Source of the DNA: Mixta gaviniae | GTDB taxonomy: Bacteria > Pseudomonadota > Gammaproteobacteria > Enterobacterales > Enterobacteriaceae | Reading direction: 5' to 3' | NCBI RefSeq assembly: GCF_002953195.1 | Contig: NZ_CP026377.1 | Coordinates: 2,542,001-2,606,000, forward strand | Length of the DNA: 64,000 nucleotides | Shown here: positions 19,124 through 29,865 of the stretch, piece by piece | Layout of the letters: the number at the start of each line of letters is the position of its first letter | How positions within the stretch are numbered: position 1 is the first letter of the stretch | Notes under the pieces: model-generated | Seen by the model: only the letters and a program-made list of their open reading frames with translations | What the model was told of the DNA's origin: nothing | Database searches by the model: none | Position numbers and translations under genes: made by a program

Positions 19124-19813
19124 TCAGAACTGTAAGTGTTCTGCGCGTACGATCATTGCCAGGCCGGAAGCCAACTGCACCCGAACGCCATCCTTGGAGA
19201 TCTCAAGAACGGTGGCGTCCATCGCATTTTTGCCGGCTTTGACTTTGATGCTCTGGCCTGGCTGCAACGCGGAGGTGTCGGTGACAGGCTGCGTACGCGG
19301 CGGGCGCTGACGAGGGGCGGCGGCGCGTTCCTGAGCCGGGCGCGCGTCGTTAGAGCGGGCTTTGCGGGCGGGCTGGCCTTCGCCTTCGGCAGGCTTGCGG
19401 GCGGCCGCTTTACGCGGACGACGCGCTGGTGCCTCTTCGCCGGCTTCGCGTTTTTTCGCCTGCTGCTGCTGACGCTGCTGCTGAATGCGGGCTTTCGCCT
19501 CTTCAAGCTGTTTGCGCGCATGTTCAACATGCTGCTCTTCCAGCTCGCCGCAAGCGTTGCCGTCCAGATCGACGCGGGTCGCACCCGCTTTGACGCCGTA
19601 CAGGTAGCGCCAGCTTGAGGTATACAGGCGCAGCGCTGAACGCAGCTGCGTCTTGCTCAGGTTCATTTCGCCCTGAACACGTTCGACGAGGTCTTGAAAG
19701 ATACCGATTTTGAGCGGACGCGCTTCACCTTCGGCACTAAAGCAGTGCGGGAAACGTTCCGCAAGCCAGGCGATGACTTCTTTACTGCTATTCAACTTAG
19801 GTTGATTTTCCAT
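19124..19813 (-). CDS. proQ: RNA chaperone ProQ
   Basis: A 229-aa protein with the FinO-like RNA-binding domain in residues 1-120 ([28 protein letters not shown]), a long basic and Gln-rich linker rich in [14 protein letters not shown] segments (130-180), and a small Tudor-like C-terminal domain ([17 protein letters not shown]). ProQ binds structured 3' ends and sRNAs genome-wide and affects ProP levels. Length matches E. coli (232). The proQ-prc order and 19-bp spacing are conserved. Confidence 0.95.
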   Translation of the reverse strand: MENQPKLNSSKEVIAWLAERFPHCFSAEGEARPLKIGIFQDLVERVQGEMNLSKTQLRSALRLYTSSWRYLYGVKAGATRVDLDGNACGELEEQHVEHARKQLEEAKARIQQQRQQQQAKKREAGEEAPARRPRKAAARKPAEGEGQPARKARSNDARPAQERAAAPRQRPPRTQPVTDTSALQPGQSIKVKAGKNAMDATVLEISKDGVRVQLASGLAMIVRAEHLQF

Positions 19814-19909
19814 GAAATTTCCTGATTACAACGGGTTTGCCAACCAGCGCGGGCATGAACAGGCGACATTATAATGACCCCATCGGCAATTGCTACGAAA
19901 TCCAGCGCT

Positions 19910-20410
19910 TTAGCTGCGATTCATATGAATAAATTTTTTCACATCGCTGTTGGTCAGCACATCGCAAAGCCCGTCGGTAAAGGTTTGCAGGCCGATTTCA
20001 TCTTCACTATCAAAGCGGTTGAACACCGTGCTGTCGATATCCAGCACGCCGATCACCTCGCCGTCGACCATCAGCGGCAATACGATTTCAGCATTGCTGC
20101 TCGCATCGCAGGCGATATGGCCCGGGAAAGCATGCACGTCATCCACGCGCTGCACCCTTTTTTCCGCTACCGCCGTGCCGCACACGCCGCGGCCGACCGG
20201 AATACGCACGCAGGCGATTTTTCCCTGGAACGGGCCCAGCACCAGCGTGTTTTCTTCCGTCAACAGATAGAAGCCTGCCCAGTTAACGCCTTCCAGTCGT
20301 TCAAACAGCAGCGCGCTGCTGTTGCCTAACGCCGCGAGAAAACTGGTTTCACCGGCAATCAGCGCACGAAGATCGCGGTTGAGATCGTGATAAAATTCTT
20401 GTTTGTTCAT
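19910..20410 (-). CDS. msrC: Free methionine-(R)-sulfoxide reductase (GAF domain)
   Basis: A 166-aa single GAF-domain enzyme that reduces free Met-R-sulfoxide. The three redox cysteines are visible in KIACVRIP, GRGVCGTAV and GHIACDASS, and the active-site segment WAGFYLL is present. It occupies the yebR/msrC position upstream of proQ and divergent from yebS. Confidence 0.94.
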   Translation of the reverse strand: MNKQEFYHDLNRDLRALIAGETSFLAALGNSSALLFERLEGVNWAGFYLLTEENTLVLGPFQGKIACVRIPVGRGVCGTAVAEKRVQRVDDVHAFPGHIACDASSNAEIVLPLMVDGEVIGVLDIDSTVFNRFDSEDEIGLQTFTDGLCDVLTNSDVKKFIHMNRS

Positions 20411-20629
20411 TTCCTGACCATTGTAAAAGCAAGCGGACGGCTACAAAGTGCCGTCCGGTAAAATAAGCATTAAATATCCACCGCCACAAGGTGAATCATT
20501 CCGGTAGTTAATATAACCTTAGAATCTTGCGGATCGGATTATCAAAACGGGCTATGCCCCTCAGCGTCCGTTTTGCGCCGTTTTAAGGACCGTGCGTACC
20601 TGCAGCACGAGGGACACTGCATTTAATAT

Positions 20630-21871
20630 ATGAAAATACATACTATCAGTCACGTTCTGCCCCGTGAACGTTATCAGCGTTGTCCGCAATGCGATACCCT
20701 TTTTTCCTTACCAGATGTGAAATCTCGTCAGACGGCTCACTGCCCGCGCTGCAACGCGAAAGTGCTGAACGGACGCGACTGGTCGATGACCCGCCTGACG
20801 GCGATGGCGGTCACGATGTTTTTGCTGATGCCTTTCGCCTTTACCGAGCCGCTGATTGAGATACGCCTGCTCGGCACGCCGATCCGCGCCAGTCTGCTGG
20901 CGGGCATTATGCAGATGACCGAACAGGGCGACGTGCTGACCGCCGCGATGGTGGCGTTCTGCACTATCGGCGCGCCGGTTACGCTGGTGGCCGCTATCGC
21001 CTTCCTCTTTTTTGGCAACCGCCTCGGCATGAACCTGCGTCCGGTGCTGCTGATGCTGGAGCGCCTGAAAGAGTGGGTGATGCTCGATATCTATCTGGTC
21101 GGCATCGCCGTCGCCTCAATTAAGGTCAAGGATTACGCTGATATCAATGTCGGTTACGGGCTGCTGGCGTTTGTTTCGCTGATGGCGCTTAGCCTGCTGA
21201 CGATGATCCACCTGAATGTGGAGCAGCTCTGGCATCGCTTCTACCCGCAGCCAGAACCGGAGGTGACGCCAGAAAAGCTACAGATCTGCCTGAACTGCCA
21301 CTATACCGGTATGCCCGACGATCGTGGGCGCTGCCCGCGCTGCCACACCCGGCTGGCGCATCGCCGTCCTCACAGCCTGCAGAAATCCTGGGCGGCGCTG
21401 CTCTCGGCGATGGTGCTGCTGATCCCGGCCAATTTGCTGCCGATCTCGATTATCTACCTGAACGGCGGTCGCCAGGAGGACACCATCTTCTCCGGCATCC
21501 TTTCGCTCGGCTCCGGCAATATTCCGGTGGCGGCGATCGTGTTTATCGCCAGTATTCTGGTGCCGTTTACTAAAGTGCTGGTGCTGCTGGTGTTGCTGAT
21601 CAGCATTCATTTTCGCTGCCAGCAGGGACTCAAAACCCGCATTCGCTTATTGCGTCTGGTCACCTGGATCGGACGCTGGTCTATGCTGGACCTGTTTGTG
21701 ATTTCGTTGACCATGTCGCTGGTTAATCGTGACCAGCTGCTGGCTTTTACTATGGGACCGGCCGCCTTCTACTTTGGCGCCGCGGTAATTTTAACTATCC
21801 TTGCCGTTGAATGGCTGGATAGCCGTCTGATTTGGGATGCTCATGCAACAAACGCCGACTACACCGACTAG
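20630..21871 (+). CDS. yebS: LetA (YebS), inner-membrane partner of the MCE protein LetB
   Basis: A 413-aa polytopic membrane protein of the paraquat-inducible protein A family. Two cytoplasmic zinc ribbons (CPQCDTLF ... CPRC near residues 18-42 and CLNCHYTG ... CPRC near 222-240) each precede a four-helix transmembrane module. It delivers or accepts lipids for the LetB tunnel across the periplasm. The gene overlaps yebT by about 29 bp, consistent with a two-gene operon. Confidence 0.94.
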   Translation: MKIHTISHVLPRERYQRCPQCDTLFSLPDVKSRQTAHCPRCNAKVLNGRDWSMTRLTAMAVTMFLLMPFAFTEPLIEIRLLGTPIRASLLAGIMQMTEQGDVLTAAMVAFCTIGAPVTLVAAIAFLFFGNRLGMNLRPVLLMLERLKEWVMLDIYLVGIAVASIKVKDYADINVGYGLLAFVSLMALSLLTMIHLNVEQLWHRFYPQPEPEVTPEKLQICLNCHYTGMPDDRGRCPRCHTRLAHRRPHSLQKSWAALLSAMVLLIPANLLPISIIYLNGGRQEDTIFSGILSLGSGNIPVAAIVFIASILVPFTKVLVLLVLLISIHFRCQQGLKTRIRLLRLVTWIGRWSMLDLFVISLTMSLVNRDQLLAFTMGPAAFYFGAAVILTILAVEWLDSRLIWDAHATNADYTD

Positions 21872-24473
21872 AGCGCGGATCACCAACAAGCGTAAAATTT
21901 CGCCGTTCTGGCTGCTGCCCTTTATCGCCCTGATGATCGCCGGCTGGCTGCTCTGGACCAACTACCAGGAGCGCGGTACCACGGTCACCATCGATTTTGC
22001 CCAGGCTGACGGCATCGTGCCGGGCCGCACGCCGGTGCGCTATCAGGGGGTTGAGGTTGGCACCGTCCAGGGGATCAGCCTTAGCGACGATCTGCGCACC
22101 ATCAAGGTGCGCGTCAGCATCAAAAGCGATATGCGCGACGCGCTGCGCCAGGACGCGCAGTTCTGGCTGGTGACGCCGAAAGCGTCGCTCGCCGGCGTCT
22201 CCGGGCTGGATGCGCTGGTCGGCGGCAACTATATCGGCATGATGCCCGGCAAGTCGGGCGAACAGCGCGAGAACTTTGTCGCGCTGGATACCCAGCCGAA
22301 ATATCGCGTCAATACCGGCGAAATGCTGGTGCATCTGCACGCGCCCGATCTCGGCTCGCTCAATACCGGCTCGCTGGTTTACTACCGCAAGATCCCGGTC
22401 GGCCGCGTCTATGACTACACCATCAATCCGGACAACAACGGCGTGACCGTCGACGTACTGATTGAGCGCCGCTTCACCAACCTGGTGAAAAAAGAGAGCC
22501 GCTTCTGGAACGTTTCCGGTGTGAAGGCGGATGTCGGCTTTAACGGCGCGAAGGTCGAGCTGGAAAGCCTGGCGGCGCTGGTAAACGGCGCCATCGCCTT
22601 TGATTCACCGCCGGCCTCGCCGCAAGCGGCCAGCGAAAGCAACTATCAGCTCTATCCCGATCTGGCGCACAGCCAGCGCGGGGTGATCGTGACGCTTGAC
22701 CTGCCCGACGGCAAAGCGCTGAAGGCGGGCAGCACGCCGCTGATCTATCAGGGGCTGGAGGTCGGCACCCTGACGAAGATGACGCTGCAGCCGGGCGGTA
22801 AGGTGAACGGCGAACTGACGCTCGATCCTTCTGTGGTCGGCCTGATGCGCAGCGGTACACGCATCGAAATGCGCAGCCCGAAAGTGAGCCTGGAGAACCC
22901 CAGCCTTAGCACCCTGCTGACCGGCGCCACCCTTGAGCTGATCCCCGGCGAAGGCGAGCCGCAACACCATTTCTCAGTGCGTCAGAGCAATGAAGCACTG
23001 CTGCAGCGCCCGGACGTATTGACGGTGCGCCTCACCGCGCCGGAGAGCTACGGCATTAACGCCGGCCAGCCGGTGATGCTGCGCGGCATTCAGATCGGTC
23101 AGGTTATCCGCCGCACGCTGACCACCAAAGGCGTAGAGTTCGAGGCGGCGATCGCGCCGGAACATCGTCAGCTGGTGCATGGCGACAGTAAATTTATTAT
23201 TAACAGCCGGCTCGACGTGAAGTTTGGCCTCGACGGCATGAAGGTGCTGGGCGCCAGCGCCAGCGAATGGGTTGACGGCGGCATCCGCCTGGAGCCGGGC
23301 GGCAAAGGCGCGCCGCTGAATCAGTATCCGCTTTACGCTAACGCCGAAAAAGCGGAAGAAGGCATTACCGGCGAACGGCCGCCAACCACCCTGACGCTGA
23401 TTGCCAACAGCCTGCCCGATATTCAGCCCGGATCGGTGGTGCTGTTCCGCAAATTCCAGGTAGGCGAGATTGTTGACGTGACGCCGAAAGCGAACGAGTT
23501 TCTGGTCGCGGTGCATATCAAGCCCGAATACCGCAAGCTGCTGACGCCTGACAGCGTTTTCTGGGCGGAGGGCGGTGCGAAAGTGCAGCTCAACGGCGCC
23601 GGCCTGACGGTGCAGGCGTCGCCGCTGAACCGCGCCCTGCGTGGCGCAATCAGCTTCGATAATCTGGAAGGCGCCAGCACCGGCAAAAATGAGAAGCGCG
23701 TGCTGTACAGCTCAGAAACCGCCGCGCGCGCCGTCGGCAGCCAGATCCTGCTGCATACCTATGACGGCAGCAAGCTTTCCGCCGGCATGCCGATTCGCTA
23801 TCTCGGCATCGATATCGGCCAGGTCGAGTCGCTGGCGTTGAGCCAGGATCATAATCAGGTGATCGCCAAGGCGGTGCTGTATCCGGAATATGTGCAGAGC
23901 TTCGCCCGCACCGGCAGCCGCTTCTCGGTAGTGTCACCGGAGATTTCGGCCACCGGCGTCAACCACCTGGAGACGCTGCTGCAGCCCTATATCAACGTCG
24001 ATCCCGGCAAGGGCGGCCTGGTGCGTCGCTTCGAGCTACAGGAGACCACGATTACCGATTCGCGCTATCTTGACGGCCTGAGCATTGTGGTCGATGCGCC
24101 GGAGGCGGGTTCACTCGGCATCGGCACGCCGGTGCTATTCCGCGGCGTCGAAGTGGGTACGGTCACCGGCACCTCGCTGGGCAGCATGGCGGATCGCGTG
24201 CAGGTACAGCTGCGCATCAGCAAGAAATATCAGCATCTGGTGCGCAATAACTCCGTCTTCTGGCTCGCCTCCGGCTATAACCTGGAGTTCGGCCTGATCG
24301 GCGGCGTGGTGAAAACCGGCACCTTCCAGCAATTTATCCGCGGCGGTATTCAGTTCGCCACGCCGCCGACCGTGCCGCTGGCACCGCAGGCCGCGTCCGG
24401 CAAGCATTTCCTGCTGCAGGATGAGGAGCCGAAAGCGTGGCGCCAATGGGGAACGGCAATCCCCTCCTCCTGA
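21843..24473 (+). CDS. yebT: LetB (YebT), seven-MCE-domain periplasmic lipid-transport tunnel
   Basis: An 876-aa protein with one N-terminal transmembrane helix (about 18-40) and seven MCE domains in tandem, visible as recurring segments such as [95 protein letters not shown] and [14 protein letters not shown]. These stack into hexameric rings that bridge the inner and outer membrane. The start at 21843 aligns with E. coli YebT; an in-frame ATG lies 6 bp upstream. It forms an operon with yebS. Confidence 0.95.
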   Translation: MQQTPTTPTRARITNKRKISPFWLLPFIALMIAGWLLWTNYQERGTTVTIDFAQADGIVPGRTPVRYQGVEVGTVQGISLSDDLRTIKVRVSIKSDMRDALRQDAQFWLVTPKASLAGVSGLDALVGGNYIGMMPGKSGEQRENFVALDTQPKYRVNTGEMLVHLHAPDLGSLNTGSLVYYRKIPVGRVYDYTINPDNNGVTVDVLIERRFTNLVKKESRFWNVSGVKADVGFNGAKVELESLAALVNGAIAFDSPPASPQAASESNYQLYPDLAHSQRGVIVTLDLPDGKALKAGSTPLIYQGLEVGTLTKMTLQPGGKVNGELTLDPSVVGLMRSGTRIEMRSPKVSLENPSLSTLLTGATLELIPGEGEPQHHFSVRQSNEALLQRPDVLTVRLTAPESYGINAGQPVMLRGIQIGQVIRRTLTTKGVEFEAAIAPEHRQLVHGDSKFIINSRLDVKFGLDGMKVLGASASEWVDGGIRLEPGGKGAPLNQYPLYANAEKAEEGITGERPPTTLTLIANSLPDIQPGSVVLFRKFQVGEIVDVTPKANEFLVAVHIKPEYRKLLTPDSVFWAEGGAKVQLNGAGLTVQASPLNRALRGAISFDNLEGASTGKNEKRVLYSSETAARAVGSQILLHTYDGSKLSAGMPIRYLGIDIGQVESLALSQDHNQVIAKAVLYPEYVQSFARTGSRFSVVSPEISATGVNHLETLLQPYINVDPGKGGLVRRFELQETTITDSRYLDGLSIVVDAPEAGSLGIGTPVLFRGVEVGTVTGTSLGSMADRVQVQLRISKKYQHLVRNNSVFWLASGYNLEFGLIGGVVKTGTFQQFIRGGIQFATPPTVPLAPQAASGKHFLLQDEEPKAWRQWGTAIPSS

Positions 24474-24574
24474 TCTCTTCCGGGAGCCCGCGCAGGGCTC
24501 CCGTTTCATCGGCTTTCGCCGCAGCTGTGTTACACTTCCCGCCCTGTTTTTTCTGCAACTACCGGAATTCCGTC

Positions 24575-26017
24575 GTGGTCCAACAATCCCGAGCCAGCTT
24601 CCCTGAAGCCTTTCTTGATCTGATGCGGCAAACGCTGCCCGATGAGGAGAGCCTGCAGGCCTTTCTCGCCATCAGCCAACAGCCGCTGCGCCGCAGCCTG
24701 CGCGTGAATACCCTGAAAATCAGCGTGGCGGATTTTTTGCGCCAGACCGCCCGCTACGGCTGGCGGCTGACGCCGATCCCCTGGTGCGCCGAAGGCTTCT
24801 GGATTGAGCGCGACGAAAGCGACGACTCGCTGCCGCTCGGCAGCGTGGCGGAGCATCTGAGCGGGCTGTTTTATATTCAGGAAGCCAGCTCAATGCTGCC
24901 GGTCAGCGCGCTGTTCGCCGCTCAGCCGCAGCCCTGCCGGGTGATGGATGTGGCGGCCGCGCCCGGCTCCAAAACCACGCAGATAGCGGCGTTAATGAAA
25001 AACCAGGGCGTTATTCTGGCCAATGAATATGCCGCCAGCCGGGTGAAGGTGCTGCACGCCAACCTCAGCCGCTGTGGCGTCAGCAACGCCGCGCTGACCC
25101 ATTTCGACGGACGCGTGTTCGGTCCGGCGCTGCCGGAGGCGTTTGACGCCATTCTGCTGGATGCGCCCTGCTCCGGCGAAGGAGTGATTCGTAAAGACCC
25201 GGACGCGCTGCGCAACTGGACGCTGGACAGCACTCTTTCCATCGCGGAAACACAGCGTGATCTGATCGACAGCGCCTTTCATGCGCTGAAGCCGGGCGGC
25301 ACGCTGATCTACTCCACCTGTACACTCAACACGCTGGAAAACCAGCAGGTGGTGGCGTGGCTCTGTGAGCGCTATCCCGACGCGGTGACGGTCGAGTCGC
25401 TGGCGGATCTCTTCCCCGGCGCGCAGCAGGCCGTCACGCCGGAAGGGTTTCTGCACGTCTTCCCGCAGCTGTTCGACAGCGAAGGCTTTTTCGTCGCCCG
25501 GCTGCGCAAAACCGCCAGCGTCGAGCCGATGCCAGTGCCAGGTTACAAAGTGGGCAAGTTCCCGTTCAGCCCGCTGTCGCGTAAGGATGCACAGCAGGTT
25601 ATCCAGGCGGCGGCAAAATCTGGCCTGTGCTGGCAGGAGGATGCCTTGTCGCTGTGGCAGCGCGATAAAGAGATCTGGCTGTTCCCCGCCGCGGTAGAGC
25701 CGCTGATCGGTCGGGTGCGTTTCTCGCGTATCGGACTGAAGCTGGCGGAAACCTTTAACAAAGGCTATCGCTGGCAGCATGAGGCGGTCATCGCGCTGGC
25801 GCGCGTTGAGGAAGGGAACAGCGTGGCGCTGACGGAAAGCGAGGCGGAAGAGTGGTATCGCGGCCGCGACATCTGGCCAGAGGCAGCGCTGCCGCGCGAT
25901 GAGGTGCTGGTCACCTGGCAGCAGCAGCCGATCGGTCTGGCGAAGAAAGTAGGCCAGCGCCTGAAAAACAGCTATCCGCGCGAGCTGGTGCGCGACGGCA
26001 AACTGTTCCGCGCCTGA
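24575..26017 (+). CDS. rsmF: 16S rRNA m5C1407 methyltransferase RsmF
   Basis: About 480 aa. The Rossmann core carries [13 protein letters not shown] (SAM motif), [16 protein letters not shown] with the TPC-type cysteine and [11 protein letters not shown] with the catalytic cysteine; a C-terminal PUA-like RsmF domain ends [10 protein letters not shown]. The open frame extends upstream, but similarity to E. coli RsmF starts at the GTG at 24575 ([13 protein letters not shown]), so that start is preferred; a nearby alternative cannot be excluded. It follows yebT by 100 bp. Confidence 0.92.
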   Translation: MVQQSRASFPEAFLDLMRQTLPDEESLQAFLAISQQPLRRSLRVNTLKISVADFLRQTARYGWRLTPIPWCAEGFWIERDESDDSLPLGSVAEHLSGLFYIQEASSMLPVSALFAAQPQPCRVMDVAAAPGSKTTQIAALMKNQGVILANEYAASRVKVLHANLSRCGVSNAALTHFDGRVFGPALPEAFDAILLDAPCSGEGVIRKDPDALRNWTLDSTLSIAETQRDLIDSAFHALKPGGTLIYSTCTLNTLENQQVVAWLCERYPDAVTVESLADLFPGAQQAVTPEGFLHVFPQLFDSEGFFVARLRKTASVEPMPVPGYKVGKFPFSPLSRKDAQQVIQAAAKSGLCWQEDALSLWQRDKEIWLFPAAVEPLIGRVRFSRIGLKLAETFNKGYRWQHEAVIALARVEEGNSVALTESEAEEWYRGRDIWPEAALPRDEVLVTWQQQPIGLAKKVGQRLKNSYPRELVRDGKLFRA

Positions 26018-26035
26018 CAAGCGCGGCCGCTTACG

Positions 26036-26683
26036 CTACTGAACTTTCACCAGCGTCAGCCGGTTGCCGAAGACGGCGCCGGTATCGATATAGTGCTGAT
26101 TCCAGCCGCTGAGCGGCGCATCCAGCGGCGTATGGCCGAAATAGAACGCATCGGCGCCAGCAATGACGCCGCCCTGTCCGCGCTGAAGCTGGTGAATGCG
26201 GTCACGTCCCCACACTGTCTGCCAGGCGTCGATCGGCTGCGCCCAGGCGTAGCGCGCGGCCGGGTAGTCGGCGTGGGCGACCACGACAATCCGCTCGCCC
26301 AGCGCAATATGCACAATCAACGGTAGCGCCTGACAGCGCATCAGGTAGGCGCGCGCGGCGGCGCGCGTGGCCTCGCCCAGCCGCCAGAACCATTCCCCGC
26401 CGTTCATGCGCCACAACAGCTCATCCCCCTGCGTCAGCGCGGCCAGCGCCATCTCTTCATGATTGCCGCGCACGCAGCGAAACCAGGGCTGATCCAGCAG
26501 CCGCAGACAGGCCAGGCTATCAGGCCCACGATCGATCAGGTCGCCGACCGAGACCAACAGATCGCGTCGCGTATCAAACGCCACCGCCAGCAGCTGTTCA
26601 TCCAGCAGGGAGCGGCAGCCGTGCAGATCGCCGACGATATAGATGTGTCGCCAGTTATCCCCCTCCAGATATTGATACAACAT
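26036..26683 (-). CDS. pphA: Serine/threonine protein phosphatase PphA
   Basis: A 215-aa PPP-family metallophosphatase. The metal and phosphate motifs GDLHG (near residue 19), GDLIDRGPDS (near 48) and RGNHEEMA (near 74) are intact, and the C-terminal YFGHTPL and YIDTGAVFGNRLTLV close the core. In E. coli PphA is heat-shock inducible and acts on misfolding signalling (CpxR pathway). It converges with rsmF with an 18-bp gap. Confidence 0.92.
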   Translation of the reverse strand: MLYQYLEGDNWRHIYIVGDLHGCRSLLDEQLLAVAFDTRRDLLVSVGDLIDRGPDSLACLRLLDQPWFRCVRGNHEEMALAALTQGDELLWRMNGGEWFWRLGEATRAAARAYLMRCQALPLIVHIALGERIVVVAHADYPAARYAWAQPIDAWQTVWGRDRIHQLQRGQGGVIAGADAFYFGHTPLDAPLSGWNQHYIDTGAVFGNRLTLVKVQ

Positions 26684-26783
26684 CGCCCTTTTCCTTACAG
26701 CTGTAACAGGAATATTGATGTGCGGTTAAGGCTGTAGCCTTTAAAGTGTAGCAGGCGAGGTAATCAGAAAGGTGCAGGCCAAT

Positions 26784-26891
26784 ATGGATAGCCAGAAGAA
26801 GTTTATTGTCATGCTGATATGTCTTTTCACCGGCAGCCTGCTGCTGCTGGAGATCCTCGCCCGGCTGGCGCATAAACTTATCGTCGGCTAA
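26784..26891 (+). CDS. 35-aa single-pass membrane microprotein
   Basis: ATG after GAAAGGTGCAGG opens a 35-codon frame, MDSQKKFIVMLICLFTGSLL onward, with one strongly hydrophobic helix (8-27) and a basic end. It is divergent from pphA, with 100 bp between the starts. I do not recognise a family. The codons and the amphipathic N-terminus look like a genuine small membrane protein, but nothing confirms expression. Confidence 0.4.
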   Translation: MDSQKKFIVMLICLFTGSLLLLEILARLAHKLIVG

Positions 26892-26952
26892 CGGCGCGGC
26901 GGACAAGCCCTCTCATCGCGCCGCTGCCGCCCGCTTTTGCGCAGGCGCGGCG

Positions 26953-27822
26953 CTATTTGCCGTCGAGAAAGTGGATCACCGCGTCGGTAAACTCTTTCGG
27001 CGCCTGCAGGAAAGCGAAATGGCTGACGGTAGGCAGGATCAGCAGGCCGGCGTCAGGGATAGCGGCGGCGATATGTTCGAGATGCGCCCGGTCGATCGCT
27101 TCATCATGATCGCCGTCGGCGATCAGCACCTGGGCGCGGATGGTACCTAACGCCTCATCGCGCCATTCCGGCTGCGACTGCCACATCCCGCTAATTTGCT
27201 TCACAAACGCCGGATAGTCGTTGGGCGTTTTCGACAGCTTTTTATACTCTTCCCCGGCGCGCGCCATATAGGCAGTGAAGACCGGATTATTCTCAACGCC
27301 CGGCTTAACGCCGCGCGTGGTGACGTTAGGCGCAAAGGCGAACACCTTCCCGACGCGTTCCGCATGGCGCATCGCCATATCCAGACCAATGATCGCGCCG
27401 TCGCTCCAGCCCACGATATCAGCTTTGGCGATATGCAGGTGATCCATTAGCCCGACGATATCATCCGTCATTACATCGTAGCCGTAGGGCTGGGCGTTGC
27501 GCGTGCTGCGTCCGTGTCCGCGGCTATCGACCACAATCACCTGATGGTGCTTCGCCAGCTCAGGCACCTGCAGCCCCCAGTAGTCACTGTTCGCCAGCCC
27601 GCCGTGCAGCAGGATAACCGGCGATCCCTGCCCGGTTACGGCGTAGTAAAGCTGAATGCCGTTGACCTCGGCGTAGCCCGACTGCATCTCAGCCAGCGGC
27701 GCTGGGGTGGCCGGCAGCCGCTGCCAGCGCGTGCCCCAGTGGGCGTGCTGCGTTTCGCTCTGTGCCAGCGCAGGCGCCAGCGCCAGAACGCCAGCCAGTA
27801 AGATTGCCGGTTTGCTATGCAT
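26953..27822 (-). CDS. Exported alpha/beta hydrolase
   Basis: A 289-aa protein with a signal peptide (MHSKPAILLAGVLALAPALAQ, cleaved after the Ala-rich end) and an alpha/beta-hydrolase fold. HGG in ILLHGGLANSDYW forms the oxyanion hole, the nucleophile elbow is VGWSDGAIIG, the acid lies in IADGDHDEAI and the histidine in VSHFAFL. Substrate unknown; it may be an esterase acting in the periplasm. The start at 27822 was preferred over the far-upstream ATG because the signal peptide begins there. It is divergent from the secreted dehydroquinase gene, with 139 bp between starts. Confidence 0.85.
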   Translation of the reverse strand: MHSKPAILLAGVLALAPALAQSETQHAHWGTRWQRLPATPAPLAEMQSGYAEVNGIQLYYAVTGQGSPVILLHGGLANSDYWGLQVPELAKHHQVIVVDSRGHGRSTRNAQPYGYDVMTDDIVGLMDHLHIAKADIVGWSDGAIIGLDMAMRHAERVGKVFAFAPNVTTRGVKPGVENNPVFTAYMARAGEEYKKLSKTPNDYPAFVKQISGMWQSQPEWRDEALGTIRAQVLIADGDHDEAIDRAHLEHIAAAIPDAGLLILPTVSHFAFLQAPKEFTDAVIHFLDGK

Positions 27823-27961
27823 GTCTGATGTTTTCCTGTGCCCGTATGACCGGGCCGAATGGCGGTTTCTTGTACGCTTGCGGCCGGAAAAGGCGCGGCG
27901 GCAACATCTTTTACTACGCTTAACGCTGTGCCATTTATTACATAAATCACCGAGGACCGCT

Positions 27962-28855
27962 ATGCAACGCCGAGATTTTATTGGATGCGGCAGCGCCATG
28001 TTTGCGCTGGCGCTGATGTCCCCTTCCGCATCAGGCGCAGCGGACGCGCCCCGCGCCACCCCCACCGCCCCTGTTTTACGGCCAGTAAAAATTAAGAATA
28101 TTGCCATCGGCGAAGGCGAGCCGAAGGTGATCGTCTCCACCACCGCCACGCAGAGCGATGCGGTGAAGTCCTTTGTGCGCCGTCAGGCGACGCGGAGCGA
28201 CAGCGATATTATCGAGCTGCGGCTGGATCTGCTGCACAACGGCCAGGACGCGGCGGCGATGGCGCAGCTGACGCGCGAGCTTTACGCCATGCTGCCGAAT
28301 AAAATCCTGCTGGTGACCTTCCGTACTCAGGCGGAAGGCGGCAAGCAGGCGATTGACGATGAGCGCTACAGCGCACTCTGTCAGCAGCTGCTGACGCAGG
28401 GAGAGATGGATTTGCTGGATATTGAGATGTATCGCCCCGCCGCCAGAGAGCTGGTTACGCTGGCACATCAGCGGCAGGTGCGCGTGATCCTCTCCAGCCA
28501 CGATTTTCAACAGACGCCGCCGCAGCGGGAGATTATCGCGCGCCTGCGCCAGCAGCAGGCAATGGGCGCGGATATCCTGAAAATGGCCGCTATGCCGCAC
28601 GATCCGGGCGATGTCATCGGCATGATGGCGGCCACCTGGGAGATGCGGCGGCACTACGCACAGCAGCCGCTGCTGACGATGTCGATGGGCGGCATGGGCG
28701 CCGTAACGCGTCTGGCCGGCGAGCTGACCGGCTCAGCGCTGACTTTCGGCATGGCGGGCGATGCCTCAGCGCCGGGGCAGCTGGAGGCGAGCGATCTGAG
28801 CAGCGTGCTGGCGCTGCTGCATCGCGCGGCGCAGGAAGACGCGAAGCCGTCATAA
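27962..28855 (+). CDS. Exported type I 3-dehydroquinate dehydratase
   Basis: A 297-aa protein with an N-terminal export signal containing RRDFIG, a twin-arginine-like motif, then a hydrophobic stretch and an ASGAADA cleavage region. Residues about 45-297 form a type I dehydroquinase barrel: IIELRLDLL, the His in ILSSHDFQQTP, the Schiff-base Lys in ADILKMAAMP, and SMGGMGAVTRL. All catalytic residues are present. The cytosolic AroD of the shikimate pathway has no signal peptide, so this is an additional, periplasmic form, perhaps for quinate or dehydroquinate use. Tat versus Sec routing is not settled by sequence. Confidence 0.88.
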   Translation: MQRRDFIGCGSAMFALALMSPSASGAADAPRATPTAPVLRPVKIKNIAIGEGEPKVIVSTTATQSDAVKSFVRRQATRSDSDIIELRLDLLHNGQDAAAMAQLTRELYAMLPNKILLVTFRTQAEGGKQAIDDERYSALCQQLLTQGEMDLLDIEMYRPAARELVTLAHQRQVRVILSSHDFQQTPPQREIIARLRQQQAMGADILKMAAMPHDPGDVIGMMAATWEMRRHYAQQPLLTMSMGGMGAVTRLAGELTGSALTFGMAGDASAPGQLEASDLSSVLALLHRAAQEDAKPS

Positions 28856-29015
28856 ACGCGCTGCGGGCCGACGGCAAAGCAAAAGGCGCGTTCTATGGTT
28901 GCCTGCAGGCGCTTTGACGTCGGAAAAATGCCACAGTTTAGCCTGATACGTCAAAATCAAACGCTCTTCCGGCTAAACGGGGATTGTGGACAGACAGGGC
29001 GGAAAAAAGAGAGCG

Positions 29016-29089
29016 TGGAGCGGGTAACGGGAATCGAACCCGTGTCACCAGCTTGGGAAGCTGGGGTAATACCATTATACGATACCCGC
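29016..29089 (-). tRNA. glyU: tRNA-Gly(CCC)
   Basis: The - strand gives a complete 74-nt cloverleaf: acceptor GCGGGTA pairing with TACCCGC, D-loop TATAATGGTATTA, anticodon loop CTTCCCAAG with anticodon CCC, T-arm GGGTTCGA-type loop (read as GGGTTCGATTCC-like) and an encoded CCA end. CCC decodes GGG glycine codons. In E. coli no tRNA lies at this position; tRNA genes are common entry points for islands, and accessory DNA begins shortly to its right. Confidence 0.95.
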
Positions 29090-29219
29090 CCGGCAGGCTG
29101 CGTCATGCCGGTACGCATTCAGCAAGACGCAGTTTTACACAATATGGCGCCCTTTACGCAAGCACTTATCTGCTATCAGCGGAAAAAAAACGCGCGGCAT
29201 CAAGGCGATCCCGGGGCCG

Positions 29220-29822
29220 TTAGCGATGCAGCTCCGCGACCGTCATGGTAAAACGCAGCGGGGCGTCGCCGAAATTAGCGTAATGATGTGCATTATCCGT
29301 TCTGGCGACCGCCGAACTGCCGGCATAAATTGTCAGATTGCTGGTTTCGGTTTTCAGGCTCAGCACTCCCTGCTCAACGTGCAGCAGCTCAAAGGTGCCG
29401 TGCGGATGGCCAGGAGAGGTAAATACCTCGCCAGGAAACATCTCCCAGCGCCAAAGCTCAACCATATCCGGCCCGCTGGATCCAGCCAGCAGGCGCGCGC
29501 TACCGCCTTTCTCGCCCTGCCAGAGCGTAGGGATATCCTGGCTTTCAATCAGCCATGCATCGGGCGCACGCGTGACATTAACAATATCCGCAACGGAAAG
29601 GCCGAGCGCGGCGGCGATTTTGCAAAGGATCGCCACGCTGGGATTCGCGCTGCCCTTCTCAATTTCCACCAGCATGCCCTTGCTGACTCCCGCCCGTCGG
29701 GAAAGCTCATCCAGGGAGAGCTTCTGCTCCTTGCGGTGATGATGAATGCTGGTGGACACCGCCTCGCTGACGCTGGCGATATCAGCGCCGGCAGCGGTCG
29801 ATTTATTGACTTTTTTGGTCAT
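29220..29822 (-). CDS. XRE-family regulator with C-terminal cupin domain
   Basis: A 200-aa protein. Residues 20-80 form an XRE helix-turn-helix (LSLDELSRRAGVSKGMLVEI, then SANPSVAILCKIAAALG). Residues 115-195 form a cupin_2 barrel (FPGEVFTSPGHPHGTFELLHV). Proteins of this type sense a small ligand and often repress an adjacent divergent gene. Here the divergent neighbour is the B3/B4-domain gene, with only 43 bp between the starts, so shared operator control is likely. The ligand is unknown. Confidence 0.88.
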   Translation of the reverse strand: MTKKVNKSTAAGADIASVSEAVSTSIHHHRKEQKLSLDELSRRAGVSKGMLVEIEKGSANPSVAILCKIAAALGLSVADIVNVTRAPDAWLIESQDIPTLWQGEKGGSARLLAGSSGPDMVELWRWEMFPGEVFTSPGHPHGTFELLHVEQGVLSLKTETSNLTIYAGSSAVARTDNAHHYANFGDAPLRFTMTVAELHR

Positions 29823-29865
29823 CGGTCACTACTATAATCTAAATTAGTCACTAAAGGATTATGTT

